Origin: Oscillospiraceae bacterium
Lineage (GTDB): Bacteria; Bacillota; Clostridia; Oscillospirales; Acutalibacteraceae
Reading direction: 5' to 3'
Assembly: GCA_012520505.1 (NCBI GenBank)
Contig: JAAYOC010000017.1
Span: 164,536-228,535 of the forward strand
DNA length: 64,000 nt
Made by a program: the position numbers and the translations under genes. The notes under the pieces were generated by a model. The model did not search any database and was not told where the DNA came from. It saw only the letters and a program-made list of their open reading frames with translations. Shown piece by piece: positions 36,201 to 44,776 of the stretch; the stretch's first letter is position 1, and every line of letters starts with the position of its first letter.

Positions 36201-36805
36201 TAGGCGCAATTGAAGAATATAAAGAAGTTTCCGAGCGATTTGAATTTATGAGTACTCAGGTTTTTGATGTTGAACAGTCAAAAAGAGAACTTTTAAAACT
36301 CATTGAAGAACTTACCAATAATATGGCGACTCGTTTTAGAGAAGAATTTTCAAAAATAAATAAGGCTTTTGGTGAAACTTTCGTTGAACTTTTCGGTGGA
36401 GGAAAGGCTGAACTTTTCCTTGAAGATGAATTAGATATCCTTGAGTCTGCTATTGAAATTAAAGTACAACCACCGGGAAAGAATATTCAAAATATAGACC
36501 TTCTTTCAGGTGGTGAAAAGGGTCTTTCAGCAATTGCTCTTCTTTTTGCAATTCTTAAAGTAAATCCGGCTCCATTTTGTATTTTTGATGAAGTTGAGGC
36601 ATCACTTGATGAAGTAAACGTAACTCGTTATGCACAGTATGTTCGTCGTATGACTCATAATATCCAGTTTATTCTTATCACACATAGAAGAGGAACAATG
36701 GAAGAGTCAGATATTCTTTATGGTGTAACTATGCAAGAAGAGGGTGTATCAAAACTTCTTGAACTTAAGACAGCAGAAATGGCAAAGAAACTAGGACTTG
36801 AATAA
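33236..36805 (+). CDS. smc: Chromosome segregation protein SMC
   Basis: An 1189-residue SMC. Walker A GPNGSGKSN lies at about 32-40 after MILKSLEMQGFKSFPDK. Long coiled coils flank a hinge (about 515-680, containing GGSMTGGSKIKNAG), and the C-terminal head carries the ABC signature LSGGEKGLSAIAL and Walker B FCIFDEVEASLDE. It organises the chromosome after loading by ParB at parS, both present in this window. ftsY follows 14 bases later. Confidence 0.98.
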   Translation: MILKSLEMQGFKSFPDKTVLEFDKGMTSVVGPNGSGKSNIVDAVRWVLGEQSTKNLRGARMEDVIFGGTTVRKAMGFAEVVLRLDNKDRGLANDNDEVVIARRYYRSGESEYRINGEVVRLKDINELFMDTGLGRDGYSIVSQGKIADMVSAKSKERRDILEEAAGISFFRYRRADALRRLTQAEENLVRLRDILLELESRIGPLKSQSEKARKFLVLAEERKTLEISLWLYIIDSLKEKLREQESKIEISQTDFDKAQGELEEIEQKIDAKIARTQEITCEIDDLRNLMSEFDETASNINSKIAVAENTIEHNEESIARIKGEMQEEGSSRLETEKQIVELLEKIEEFEEFESLKLEEIGALTLDVNSLSKTNIESSDKLLELTNKLSKLSEKIADLRVQKSAAFSGREELLTRLEGASQSKDERAELVAKLKKEQDEAKKDLDAANEAVTSHTNTINGHQLLVKNKEEKFESSKVNVEAKRLEVSSLEEKIRMLLELEKNMEGYAGSVKAVLKEAKHGSLSGVHGPLLKLINVKDKYQVAIETALGATVQHIVVKTEADAKRAIKFLKDKNLGRATFLPISTIKGKELQEKGLDDCFGYIDIASNLVEVDKKYAEIVKSQLARTVVVEDLDSAISIAKKYNNRFKLVTLDGQVINAGGSMTGGSKIKNAGLLSQSGAIEEHKKTLEILKKELTRVEDVFKVATEEFAKAKAELDAAESDLITANENKVRSESALKLVEGQLVSVMDAITEIDDEQKNAQSRIEEFERIAKDAEKNEEALIKESETLENEIATLTGSKEELQRQREKMAERSAQLNVELTEIRKDIQSNRNIVERLTEASVTVANKEEEHKNQIRLYEEANKGLLEEIEQLKEKINELKSQNFSSEEKIEVLMKERNEGEAESNRLRQFEREKSLERERLSGELARLTERKANMLGEHEETLNKLYEEYQLSRREAAEIAEPAENPSETKIQLTAVKNKIKAMGSVNVGAIEEYKEVSERFEFMSTQVFDVEQSKRELLKLIEELTNNMATRFREEFSKINKAFGETFVELFGGGKAELFLEDELDILESAIEIKVQPPGKNIQNIDLLSGGEKGLSAIALLFAILKVNPAPFCIFDEVEASLDEVNVTRYAQYVRRMTHNIQFILITHRRGTMEESDILYGVTMQEEGVSKLLELKTAEMAKKLGLE

Positions 36806-36819
36806 TCAGGAGAGGGCAT

Positions 36820-38214
36820 ATGGGAATTTTTAATAGAAAAATAAGTAGGGGTCTTAGAAAAACAAGGGACCAGTTTTCCGGAAATATAAATAATGTTCTT
36901 GATGCTTTTGAAGAAATCGGTGATGAACTCTATGATGAGCTTACTGAAGTTCTTATCATGGGCGATGTAGGTGTCTCAACATCAGCATATATTGTTGACC
37001 AGGTAAAAGAACGTGTTGGTAAAAAAGGTATTAAATATCCAAAAGAGGTTCGTACTGTAATAAAGGAAGTTGTGGCGGAAATGCTTGGTGAAGACCAAAC
37101 AATTGATTTTGTTACAACTCCTGCAATTATTCTTGTAATTGGTGTAAACGGTGTAGGTAAGACAACTACAATCGGTAAGATGGCGAATTACTTTAGAGAA
37201 GAAGGAAAGAAAGTTATTTTGGGTGCTGCTGATACTTTTCGTGCAGCTGCAATAGATCAACTTGAAATTTGGGCAGAACGTGCAGAAGTAGATATTATAA
37301 AACATAAAGAGGGTGCAGATCCGGCAGCAGTTGTTTTCGATACGATAAATGCAGGTGTTAGTAGAAATGTAGATGTCATTATTTGTGATACAGCAGGTAG
37401 GCTTCATAACAAAAAGCATCTCATGGATGAGCTTAATAAAATATACCGTGTAATCGACAGGGAACTCCCATATTCTGACCGTGAAATTTTCTTAGTTTTA
37501 GACGCAACAACCGGTCAAAACGCAATTTCACAGGCTAAGGAGTTTATGGGTGTTGCAGAGGTTTCAGGCATTATTCTCACCAAACTTGATGGTACTGCTC
37601 GTGGTGGTGTCGTTCTTTCAATCAAGAACGACTTAAAGCTTCCGGTCAAATTTATTGGTGTTGGAGAAGCAATTGATGACCTTCAACCTTTCTCTGCAAC
37701 AACATTTGCTGAATCTCTTTTCGATGTTTCCCCTGAAACAGATGATACAGACCCAATTATCACCGTAAATGAAGAACGTCTGGCGAAAGATAAAGCCGAA
37801 GCTGCGGAGCGTGCTGCTGAAGCAAAACGTATTGAAAAAGAGGAAGCAGAAAGACTTGCTAAAGAAGAGACAGAACGCATTGCAAAAGAGGAAGTAGAAA
37901 AACTTGTTAAAGAAGAAACAGAAAGAATTGCTAAAGAAAAGGAAGCAACACGAATAGTCGAAGAAGAAAGATTTGTTACAGAGAAAGTAGAAAAAATTGT
38001 TGAAGAAATTGAAGAATCAGTAGAAAAAATAGAAAAAATTGAAGAGAAAGAAATTGAAAAAGAGGAAGGTCTTTCAAAAAAGATTGAAGAAATTGAAATA
38101 GAAGAATTAGTAGAAGAGAAAAAAGAAGAACCAGCAAAAGCACCTAAGAAAGAAAAAGAAAAGAAGAAATCTTTCTGGAGCGATATCTTTGGTTCAGGGG
38201 AGTATATAGGATGA
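36820..38214 (+). CDS. ftsY: Signal recognition particle receptor FtsY with charged C-terminal extension
   Basis: A 464-residue protein. The N domain (about 1-90) starts MGIFNRKISRGLRKTRDQF. The G domain has G1 GVNGVGKTTTIGK near 108-120, DTFRAAAIDQLE, DTAGRLHNK and TKLDGTARGG, ending with FIGVGEAIDDLQPF near 291. Residues 305-464 are an unusual tail, very rich in Glu and Lys with heptad-like repeats, ending KKKSFWSDIFG. FtsY docks SRP-ribosome complexes at the membrane. Charged A domains normally precede the NG core; here the acidic part follows it. The stop overlaps rdgB by four bases. Confidence 0.95.
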   Translation: MGIFNRKISRGLRKTRDQFSGNINNVLDAFEEIGDELYDELTEVLIMGDVGVSTSAYIVDQVKERVGKKGIKYPKEVRTVIKEVVAEMLGEDQTIDFVTTPAIILVIGVNGVGKTTTIGKMANYFREEGKKVILGAADTFRAAAIDQLEIWAERAEVDIIKHKEGADPAAVVFDTINAGVSRNVDVIICDTAGRLHNKKHLMDELNKIYRVIDRELPYSDREIFLVLDATTGQNAISQAKEFMGVAEVSGIILTKLDGTARGGVVLSIKNDLKLPVKFIGVGEAIDDLQPFSATTFAESLFDVSPETDDTDPIITVNEERLAKDKAEAAERAAEAKRIEKEEAERLAKEETERIAKEEVEKLVKEETERIAKEKEATRIVEEERFVTEKVEKIVEEIEESVEKIEKIEEKEIEKEEGLSKKIEEIEIEELVEEKKEEPAKAPKKEKEKKKSFWSDIFGSGEYIG

Positions 38215-38843
38215 TTTTTCTTATTGCAACAGGAAACTTACATAAGAAAATAGAATTTGAGCGAATTCTTTTACCGCTCGGTATAGAAATTAAAACTGCA
38301 AAGGAGCTGGGTATAGATTTACCAAAAATAGATGAAAGTGGAGCAACTTTTGAAGAAAATGCAGTTTTAAAAGCAAAAAGTGGAGCAAAAATATCAAATT
38401 TACCAACTCTTGCAGATGATTCCGGTATATGTATTGACTACCTAAATAATGCACCAGGCATTTTTTCTGCTCGTTATTCATCATCAATTAGAGATGAAGT
38501 TTCAGATAAAGAAAATAATGAGAAAGTTTTATCTGAACTTTTAGGGGTTCCGCTTGAAAAGAGAAATGCACATTATGTTTGTGCAGTCGCATGTGTATTC
38601 CCAGATGGCAGAGAAATTATAACGCGTGGAGAATGTCATGGACATATCGGTTTTGAAGAAAGAGGAAAAAACGGGTTTGGATATGATCCGCTTTTTCTCG
38701 TAAATGTAGAAGAAGGTGCAATTCCTGATATTCCGATAGGTAAAAAAACTTTTGGAGAATATTCATCAGAAGCGAAAGATAAGGTAAGTCATAGAAGCAG
38801 GGCACTTATAAAACTTTATGAGGCTCTAAAAGACGAAATATAA
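38211..38843 (+). CDS. rdgB: XTP/dITP diphosphatase (RdgB/HAM1)
   Basis: A 210-residue house-cleaning pyrophosphatase. ATGNLHKKIEFERIL is the N-terminal signature, LADDSGICIDYL supplies catalytic acidic residues, and NGFGYDPLFL together with SHRSRAL forms the base-recognition region. It removes XTP and dITP from the nucleotide pool. It overlaps ftsY by four bases. An AT-rich 21-base gap precedes yhbY. Confidence 0.95.
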   Translation: MIFLIATGNLHKKIEFERILLPLGIEIKTAKELGIDLPKIDESGATFEENAVLKAKSGAKISNLPTLADDSGICIDYLNNAPGIFSARYSSSIRDEVSDKENNEKVLSELLGVPLEKRNAHYVCAVACVFPDGREIITRGECHGHIGFEERGKNGFGYDPLFLVNVEEGAIPDIPIGKKTFGEYSSEAKDKVSHRSRALIKLYEALKDEI

Positions 38844-38864
38844 AATGTAAAATAAAAACATAAA

Positions 38865-39215
38865 ATGAGGGGAATTATGACAAGTAAAGAAAGAGCAAAA
38901 TATAGAGCAGCCGCAAACAGTTTATCTCCGGTTTTTCAAATTGGAAAGTATGGTGTAACTGATGCTGTTATTGCTCAAACCGAAGAGGTTCTTGAAGCAA
39001 AAGAGTTAATAAAAGTTAAAGTATTGCTTGAGAGTTGTCCTGAAAAGCCAAGAGAAGTTGCCGATAAACTTAAAGCTAGAACCGGAGCAGAAGTAATAGG
39101 AATAATTGGCGGAGTTATTATTTTATACAGATATAGTGAAACTCTCAATAAGAAAAAGGCGAAAAAGGAAGCAAACAAAGCTCGTGTAAAGAAGGCTACT
39201 AAAGGAAGGTGTTAG
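38865..39215 (+). CDS. yhbY: YhbY-type CRM-domain RNA-binding protein
   Basis: A 116-residue protein. A CRM fold covers about 3-95 (SKERAKYRAAANSLSPVFQIG and the GxxG-like GIIGGVIILYR), followed by a lysine-rich tail. YhbY associates with pre-50S subunits. My start is at 38865; an ATG at 38877 (MTSKERAKYR), preceded by GAGGGGA, is more likely the real start because the ribosome site lies inside the longer frame. It ends just before the GTG of nadD. Confidence 0.9.
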   Translation: MRGIMTSKERAKYRAAANSLSPVFQIGKYGVTDAVIAQTEEVLEAKELIKVKVLLESCPEKPREVADKLKARTGAEVIGIIGGVIILYRYSETLNKKKAKKEANKARVKKATKGRC

Positions 39216-39216
39216 T

Positions 39217-39828
39217 GTGCAAAGGATAGGTATTTTTGGAGGTACTTTTAATCCTCCGCATCTTGGGCACCTCAATATAGTTTCAAAATTCGTAAAAGAT
39301 TTTGGAATAGATAAAATGCTTATTATTCCTACCTATGCACCTCCTCATAAGAGTTCGCCGGAATTAGTTTCTCCAGAAGATAGAATAGAAATGTGTAAAC
39401 GTACATTTAAAGAACCGATTTTTCATATATCAAAAGTAGAAATAAATCGCCAGGGAAAAAGTTATACACATAAAACTTTGCAAGAACTTAAAGAGCTTAA
39501 CAAAAATGCAGAGTTTTTCTTTCTGGTTGGCGATGATATGTTTTTGTCACTTCATACTTGGAAATTACCAAATAAGATTTTAGAATACTGCACGGTTGTT
39601 GCAGCAGCACGAAGTGAAGAGATTTCTGTTAAAAACTTAATAGATTATTCTAAAGAAAAATTTCCTAAAGAGTTTTCAGAAGGTAAGATAAAAATTCTTC
39701 CAATAAAACCTTTAAAATTATCTTCTACAGAAATAAGAGATATGAGGAGAGCGGGCTTATCAATAAAGGATTTCGTAACTAAAGAGACAAATGAATTTAT
39801 TGAGGCAAGGGGGCTGTATTTTGATTAA
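39217..39828 (+). CDS. nadD: Nicotinate-nucleotide adenylyltransferase
   Basis: A 203-residue nucleotidyltransferase. The motif GGTFNPPHLGHL is at about 7-18, and the second motif SSTEIRDMRR lies near the C-terminus. It makes nicotinate adenine dinucleotide in NAD synthesis. The start is GTG at 39217, with AAGGAAGG upstream. The yhbY-nadD-yqeK-rsfS order is conserved in Firmicutes. Confidence 0.95.
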   Translation: MQRIGIFGGTFNPPHLGHLNIVSKFVKDFGIDKMLIIPTYAPPHKSSPELVSPEDRIEMCKRTFKEPIFHISKVEINRQGKSYTHKTLQELKELNKNAEFFFLVGDDMFLSLHTWKLPNKILEYCTVVAAARSEEISVKNLIDYSKEKFPKEFSEGKIKILPIKPLKLSSTEIRDMRRAGLSIKDFVTKETNEFIEARGLYFD

Positions 39829-40393
39829 TCGCAAAGATGAATTTCTGGAAATAATGAAGTCAAAGCTTCAAGGGAGACGATTCATACATTCCTTAAATGT
39901 GGCTGCTGCTGCAAAAAAGTTAGCAAAACGTTATGGTGCAGATGTTGAAAAGGCATATATTTGTGGTTTGCTTCACGATATTATGAAAAATTCTCCTTAT
40001 GCTGAACAGTATGAATATATGATGCAATTCTCTGACATTCCAGAGGTGGTTATTGAAATTAACAAGCTTTGGCATGCACCGGCAGGAGCAGCTTTTGTAA
40101 GAGATGTACTTGGAATAGATGATCCGGAAATGATATCAGCGATTAAGTATCACACTACAGGAAAAGCAAATATGACATTACTTGAAAAGGTAATATACAT
40201 TGCGGATTTTATTTCAGAGGAAAGAGAATATCCTGGTGTGGATGAGGTTAGAAAAGCTGCTTTTGAAGATATAGATAAAGCAGTTTTGATAGGAACACGG
40301 TTTACTTTAGAAGAACTGTTAGACCAAAATAGAGAAATAAATCAGGATACGATAGATGCGTATAATGAAGTATGTAGAAAGTTTAATTACTGA
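39821..40393 (+). CDS. yqeK: YqeK-type HD-domain hydrolase (Ap4A hydrolase family)
   Basis: A 190-residue HD-domain protein. The metal ligands are in RFIHSLNVA, GLLHDIMKN, KLWHAPAG and IKYHTTG, with IADFIS later. YqeK enzymes cleave diadenosine tetraphosphate symmetrically. I start it at TTG 39821, 6 bases after GGGGG and overlapping nadD by 8 bases; an ATG at 39791 lacks a ribosome site. The gene's 3' end is repeated imperfectly just downstream (40396 onward). Confidence 0.85.
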   Translation: MINRKDEFLEIMKSKLQGRRFIHSLNVAAAAKKLAKRYGADVEKAYICGLLHDIMKNSPYAEQYEYMMQFSDIPEVVIEINKLWHAPAGAAFVRDVLGIDDPEMISAIKYHTTGKANMTLLEKVIYIADFISEEREYPGVDEVRKAAFEDIDKAVLIGTRFTLEELLDQNREINQDTIDAYNEVCRKFNY

Positions 40394-40438
40394 AAAGGAT
40401 AAGATAAATGCGTATGTAATGCATGATGAAATATAGAT
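40344..40438 (+). repeat. Imperfect duplication of the yqeK 3' end
   Basis: The words AGGATACGATAGATGCGTAT (40344-40363) and AGGATAAGATAAATGCGTAT (40396-40415) agree at 18 of 20 positions, and weaker similarity continues for about 25 bases with small gaps. The first is coding (DTIDAY), the second lies after the TGA stop (KDKINAY in another frame). The period is 52 bases. Confidence 0.6.
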
Positions 40439-40469
40439 TTAACAACAAAAATAGAGGTGGAAAAACTAG

Positions 40470-40823
40470 ATGACATCAAAAGAAAAAGTTCAAAACATCG
40501 TTAGATTTTTAAATGAAAAAAAAGCTGTAGGAATTAAAGTTCTCGGCATTTCTGACCTAACAATAGTGAGTGATTATTTTGTAATAGTGAATGGTACATC
40601 AACAACACACATTAAGGCCCTTGCTGATGAAGTTGATTTTCAAATGGGTGAGCTTGGTGAGCAGGGTCGTCTTGAAGGAAAGGCTTCTGATTGGATTCTT
40701 ATCGATTTTGGCGATGTAATTGTTCATATATTTTTACCGGAAGCTAGAGAGCATTATAATCTCGAAAAACTCTGGGCAGATGCTACGGAAGTTTCACTTG
40801 AAGGGATGGTAGATGATGAGTAA
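40470..40823 (+). CDS. rsfS: Ribosome silencing factor RsfS
   Basis: A 117-residue protein with the RsfS pattern: LGISDLTIVSDYFVIVNGTSTTHIKALADEV at residues 24-54, then GRLEGKASDWILIDFGDVIVHIF, which is the L14-binding face. It blocks subunit joining under nutrient limitation. AGAGGTGG lies before the ATG. Its end overlaps the leuS start. Confidence 0.96.
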   Translation: MTSKEKVQNIVRFLNEKKAVGIKVLGISDLTIVSDYFVIVNGTSTTHIKALADEVDFQMGELGEQGRLEGKASDWILIDFGDVIVHIFLPEAREHYNLEKLWADATEVSLEGMVDDE

Positions 40824-43230
40824 GCCATACGAATTTAAGGCAATTGAAAAAAAATGGCAGAAAAAATGGGAAGATAAAGGAGTTTTCCATGCTATAGATG
40901 GAAGCGATAAACCAAAGTTTTATGCGCTTGTTGAATTTCCATATCCTTCAGGTGCCGGTATGCATGTAGGTCATATTAAGGCATATTCAGGTCTTGAAGT
41001 TGTATGTAGAAAAAGAAGAATGCAAGGGTATAATGTCCTTTTCCCAATTGGTTTTGATGCATATGGTCTTCCTACAGAAAATTACGCTATAAAAACCGGA
41101 GTTCATCCAAGACAAGTAACAGATACAAATATTGAACGTTTCTCAGAGCAGCTTAAAAGAGTAGGCTTTTCTTTTGATTGGACTCGTGTTACAGATACGA
41201 CAGAAGAAGGTTATTATAAGTGGACTCAATGGATTTTTCTAAAGCTTTTTGAACATGGACTTGTGTTTAGAGATACAGCTCTTGTAAATTATTGTCCATC
41301 TTGTAAGGTCGTTCTTTCAAATGAAGACTCCCAAGGTGGGAAATGTGATATTTGCGATAGTGACATTGTTCAAAAATCAAAGGATGTTTTATATCTTAAA
41401 ATTACAGAATATGCAGATAAACTTCTTAAAGGTCTTGATGATGTTGATTATCTTCCAAACGTTAGACTTCAACAGGAAAATTGGATTGGCAAATCAATAG
41501 GAGTATTTGTAAAATTTGAAATTAAGGGTTCAGATGATGAGAATCTTTGTGTATATACAACTCGCCCGGACACACTTTATGGTGTAACTTTTATGGTTAT
41601 TGCTCCTGAGCATCCAATACTTGACAAATACGCAGACCGTATTTCTAATATGGATGAAATTCTTGAATACAGAAAAGAATGTGCAAAAAAGACAGAGTTT
41701 GAACGTACACAGCTTGTAAAAGACAAGACAGGTGTTCAGGTTCTAGGTCTTTTTGGTATCAATCCGGTAAATGGAAAAGAACTTCCAATTTTCGTTGCAG
41801 ATTATGTAATGATGGGATATGGAACAGGTGCTATTATGGCCGTTCCGGCTCACGATCATCGTGACTACGATTTTGCTAAAAAATTCGGTATTGAAATTAT
41901 TGAAGTAATAAAGGGTGGAAATATTGAAGAAGAACCATACATCGGCGATGGAGAAATGGTAAACTCCGGTATTTTAAATGGTCTTACAAATAAAAAAGAT
42001 TCTTTTGACAGAATGGCAGAATACCTTGAAGAAAAAGGAATTGGTGAAAGGGGTGTTCAGTTTAAGATGAAGGACTGGGCATTTAACCGCCAGCGTTATT
42101 GGGGTGAACCTATTCCGATTGTTTATTGCGAAAAATGTGGAATGGTTGCTGTTCCTTATGACGAGCTTCCACTGAAATTACCTGTAGTAGAAAATTTTGA
42201 ACCGGGTAAAGATGGTGAAAGTCCTCTTGTACAAATTGAATCTTTTGTAAATTGCAAATGTCCAAAATGTGGTATTGATGCAAAGAGAGAAACAGACACG
42301 ATGCCACAGTGGGCAGGTTCATCTTGGTACTATTTAAGATATCTTGATCCAAATAATAAGGAGGCTTTTGCAGCTAAAGATAAACTTGAATATTGGGGTC
42401 AGGTAGACTGGTATAACGGTGGTATGGAACACGTAACTCGTCATATGATATATTCACGTTTTTGGCATCATTTTCTTTATGATATTGGAGAAGTACCTTT
42501 TGCAGAACCATATGCAAAACGAACTGCACAAGGTTTAATTTTAGGAACCGACGGCGAAAAGATGTCAAAGTCAAGAGGAAATGTAATTGATCCTCTTGAT
42601 GTAGTTGAAGAATACGGTGCAGATGTACTTCGTACGTATGTACTTTTTATGGGAGATTATGAAAAGGCTACTCCTTGGTCAGAAGCGTCTGTAAAAGGAT
42701 GTAAACGTTTTATTGATAGGACTTGGGGTCTTCAGGATATTCTTGTTTCTGGAGATGAATTTTCAAAAGAACTTGAAACATCTTTCCATAAGGCAATCAA
42801 GAAAGTGTCTGAAGATATTGAAAACATGAAATTTAATACAGCAATTGCTACACTTATGACTCTTATCAATGAAATCTATGATAATGGTAAGATTAACATA
42901 GCGGAACTTAAGGCTTTCATCACTCTTCTTAATCCGTTTGCTCCTCATGTTACAGAAGAAATCTGGGAAGAACAGGGCTTTGATGGGATTTTAGCTTCAG
43001 GGAATTGGATAGATTATGATGAAGCTAAATGTATTGATGAAACAGTTGAAATTGTAGCTCAGGTGAATGGCAAAATTCGAGCAAAACTTATGGTAGCAAC
43101 AGATATTTCTAATGAAGATGTCATAGCTCTTGCTAAAGCAAATGAAAGAATAGCAGACGAAATTTTTGGAAAGACGATTGTAAAAGAACTTTATGTTCCG
43201 GGTCGTCTCGTAAACATTGTTGTAAAATAA
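40813..43230 (+). CDS. leuS: Leucyl-tRNA synthetase
   Basis: An 805-residue class I synthetase. The HIGH-type motif is HVGH in PYPSGAGMHVGHIKAY (about 43-58). The connective editing domain lies at about 220-410, with the threonine-rich YTTRPDTLYGVTF, and KMSKS is in GEKMSKSRGN (about 585). A zinc-like Cys cluster occurs in CPSCKVVLSNEDSQGGKCDICD. Either of two consecutive ATG codons (40813, 40816) could start it. It overlaps rsfS by 11 bases. Confidence 0.97.
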   Translation: MMSKPYEFKAIEKKWQKKWEDKGVFHAIDGSDKPKFYALVEFPYPSGAGMHVGHIKAYSGLEVVCRKRRMQGYNVLFPIGFDAYGLPTENYAIKTGVHPRQVTDTNIERFSEQLKRVGFSFDWTRVTDTTEEGYYKWTQWIFLKLFEHGLVFRDTALVNYCPSCKVVLSNEDSQGGKCDICDSDIVQKSKDVLYLKITEYADKLLKGLDDVDYLPNVRLQQENWIGKSIGVFVKFEIKGSDDENLCVYTTRPDTLYGVTFMVIAPEHPILDKYADRISNMDEILEYRKECAKKTEFERTQLVKDKTGVQVLGLFGINPVNGKELPIFVADYVMMGYGTGAIMAVPAHDHRDYDFAKKFGIEIIEVIKGGNIEEEPYIGDGEMVNSGILNGLTNKKDSFDRMAEYLEEKGIGERGVQFKMKDWAFNRQRYWGEPIPIVYCEKCGMVAVPYDELPLKLPVVENFEPGKDGESPLVQIESFVNCKCPKCGIDAKRETDTMPQWAGSSWYYLRYLDPNNKEAFAAKDKLEYWGQVDWYNGGMEHVTRHMIYSRFWHHFLYDIGEVPFAEPYAKRTAQGLILGTDGEKMSKSRGNVIDPLDVVEEYGADVLRTYVLFMGDYEKATPWSEASVKGCKRFIDRTWGLQDILVSGDEFSKELETSFHKAIKKVSEDIENMKFNTAIATLMTLINEIYDNGKINIAELKAFITLLNPFAPHVTEEIWEEQGFDGILASGNWIDYDEAKCIDETVEIVAQVNGKIRAKLMVATDISNEDVIALAKANERIADEIFGKTIVKELYVPGRLVNIVVK

Positions 43231-43243
43231 GAGGGTGGTTTTA

Positions 43244-44332
43244 GTGTTTGAAAATATCAATATCTTTGGAGACTTAAAAAGTGCCGGAGTAGTTACAGTA
43301 GAAACAATTCTGGATAATTTAACAAATATATTCGTGGGTATTGTAGTCATCTTAATATTTATACTTTCACGTAAATGTCTTTCAAAACAAATTGCAAAAA
43401 TGTTTACGAAAATTTTTAAATCAAGACCTGCTATTGGAGAAGGGATTCGGGTTTCAATTCAAAATCCACTAAAGTCTTTTTTCTTAGTGATAGGTTTTTA
43501 CATTGGTATCATCATTATGGGACCGCCGGTGGCTGTAATGAAAGTGCTTAATTTAATTTTTAGAATCTCTTTTATTGTTCTTATAACATGGACCCTTGCA
43601 AACTTCACACCATATGCGACAGCTTTCATCATTAAGATGGAAGATAGTAATGACAGGGGTGTAAATGTCGTAGCTATAAAATTTATTGCCAATATTGCAA
43701 AAATAATTATTATCGCATTATCGGTTGTAGTGATAATTTCAGAACTTGGTTATGATATATCAGGACTTATAACGGGCCTAGGTCTTGGAGGTCTTACATT
43801 TTCACTTGCAGCGCAAAGTACTGCGGCAAATCTTTTTGCCGGATTCTCTCTTATTTCTGACAAACCTTTTAATGTTGGTGATTATATAGTTACTCCATCT
43901 GTTGAAGGTGAAGTTGAAGATATTACAATGAGAAGCACACAGGTTCGTACAGTTCAGGATACTGTAATTATTGTGCCAAACTCGAAACTTGTAGATGAAC
44001 CAATCACAAACTGCTCGCTTAGAGATAAGCGCCTTGTAGATTTTAAAATTGGACTTACATACGATGTAAGTGCTGAAACTTTAAAGACTTGTATTAGTAA
44101 AATTAAAAAAATGCTGGAAAAGAATGAAAAGGTAAATAAAGATAGAATAGTTGTAGCATTTGATGGGTTTACCGAAAAAAGCCAAGATATTAGAATAATA
44201 TACCTTGCTAACACATCGGCTCATGATGAATGTTTAGAAATCCGTGAAGATGTAAATTTTAAGATAAAGGAAATTGTAGAAACTCTTGGTGCAAAATTTG
44301 CAATTCCAAGTATTAGTCTCTATAAGGAATAA
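43244..44332 (+). CDS. mscS: Small-conductance mechanosensitive channel MscS
   Basis: A 362-residue protein. Hydrophobic segments lie at about 25-42, 75-95 and 105-125 and in the pore region, where GLGLGGLTFSLAAQSTAANLFAGF is the glycine/alanine-rich TM3. It is followed by the MscS beta domain (FNVGDYIV). The channel vents solutes on hypo-osmotic shock. I use GTG at 43244, 8 bases after GAGGG; GTG at 43235 is an alternative. Confidence 0.9.
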   Translation: MFENINIFGDLKSAGVVTVETILDNLTNIFVGIVVILIFILSRKCLSKQIAKMFTKIFKSRPAIGEGIRVSIQNPLKSFFLVIGFYIGIIIMGPPVAVMKVLNLIFRISFIVLITWTLANFTPYATAFIIKMEDSNDRGVNVVAIKFIANIAKIIIIALSVVVIISELGYDISGLITGLGLGGLTFSLAAQSTAANLFAGFSLISDKPFNVGDYIVTPSVEGEVEDITMRSTQVRTVQDTVIIVPNSKLVDEPITNCSLRDKRLVDFKIGLTYDVSAETLKTCISKIKKMLEKNEKVNKDRIVVAFDGFTEKSQDIRIIYLANTSAHDECLEIREDVNFKIKEIVETLGAKFAIPSISLYKE

Positions 44333-44427
44333 AAAAGAGGTTTTTACGAAGAAAAAAGAAGAAGCCTTCATAGAAAATAAAAGAAATAGTCCCAATAACA
44401 ACTTTACAGAGAACAGTATTAATAACA
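44333..44427. other. mscS-rpsU gap
   Basis: An A-rich region with no convincing hairpin or coding sequence; short frames across it lack ribosome sites and look like chance. It leads into the consensus rpsU promoter. Confidence 0.5.
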
Positions 44428-44456
44428 TTGACATTAAAAAAGCCTTAATGTATAAT
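44428..44456 (+). promoter_or_regulatory. rpsU promoter (full consensus)
   Basis: TTGACA at 44428-44433, a 17-base spacer, and TATAAT at 44451-44456 form a perfect-consensus sigma-A promoter, about 64 bases before the rpsU start, and the strongest-looking promoter in the window. Confidence 0.85.
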
Positions 44457-44520
44457 TTAACAACCTATTTGTTTAGATGTGGTAGATAACTAACCCTACA
44501 TTTTGGAGGGAGGGACATAA

Positions 44521-44697
44521 ATGAGCCAAGTAAAAGTAAAAGAGAATGAATCTCTAGACAGCGCTCTCAGACGTTTTAAGAGACAAACATCGCGTGATGG
44601 TGTTATTCAGGAAGTGCGCAAAAGGGAACATTACGAAAAGCCTTCTGTAAAGAGAAAGAAAAAGTCAGAAGCTGCTCGTAAGCGTAAATATAAGTAA
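44521..44697 (+). CDS. rpsU: 30S ribosomal protein S21
   Basis: A 58-residue basic protein, starting [19 protein letters not shown] and ending RKRKYK. S21 binds the 30S platform near the anti-Shine-Dalgarno sequence. GGAGGGAGGG precedes the ATG, an exceptionally strong ribosome site. It is monocistronic, between a consensus promoter and a 15-bp terminator. Confidence 0.97.
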   Translation: MSQVKVKENESLDSALRRFKRQTSRDGVIQEVRKREHYEKPSVKRKKKSEAARKRKYK

Positions 44698-44702
44698 TTT
44701 TG

Positions 44703-44738
44703 AAGACCGACTATGACGTTTGTCATAGTCGGTCTTTT
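44703..44738 (+). terminator. rpsU terminator
   Basis: AAGACCGACTATGAC and GTCATAGTCGGTCTT pair perfectly over 15 bases around GTTT, followed by TT. Bidirectional use is possible but no gene converges. Confidence 0.9.
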
Positions 44739-44776
44739 GTGATAAAATATCTGTATCAATTTTTAGGAGTTTATTA

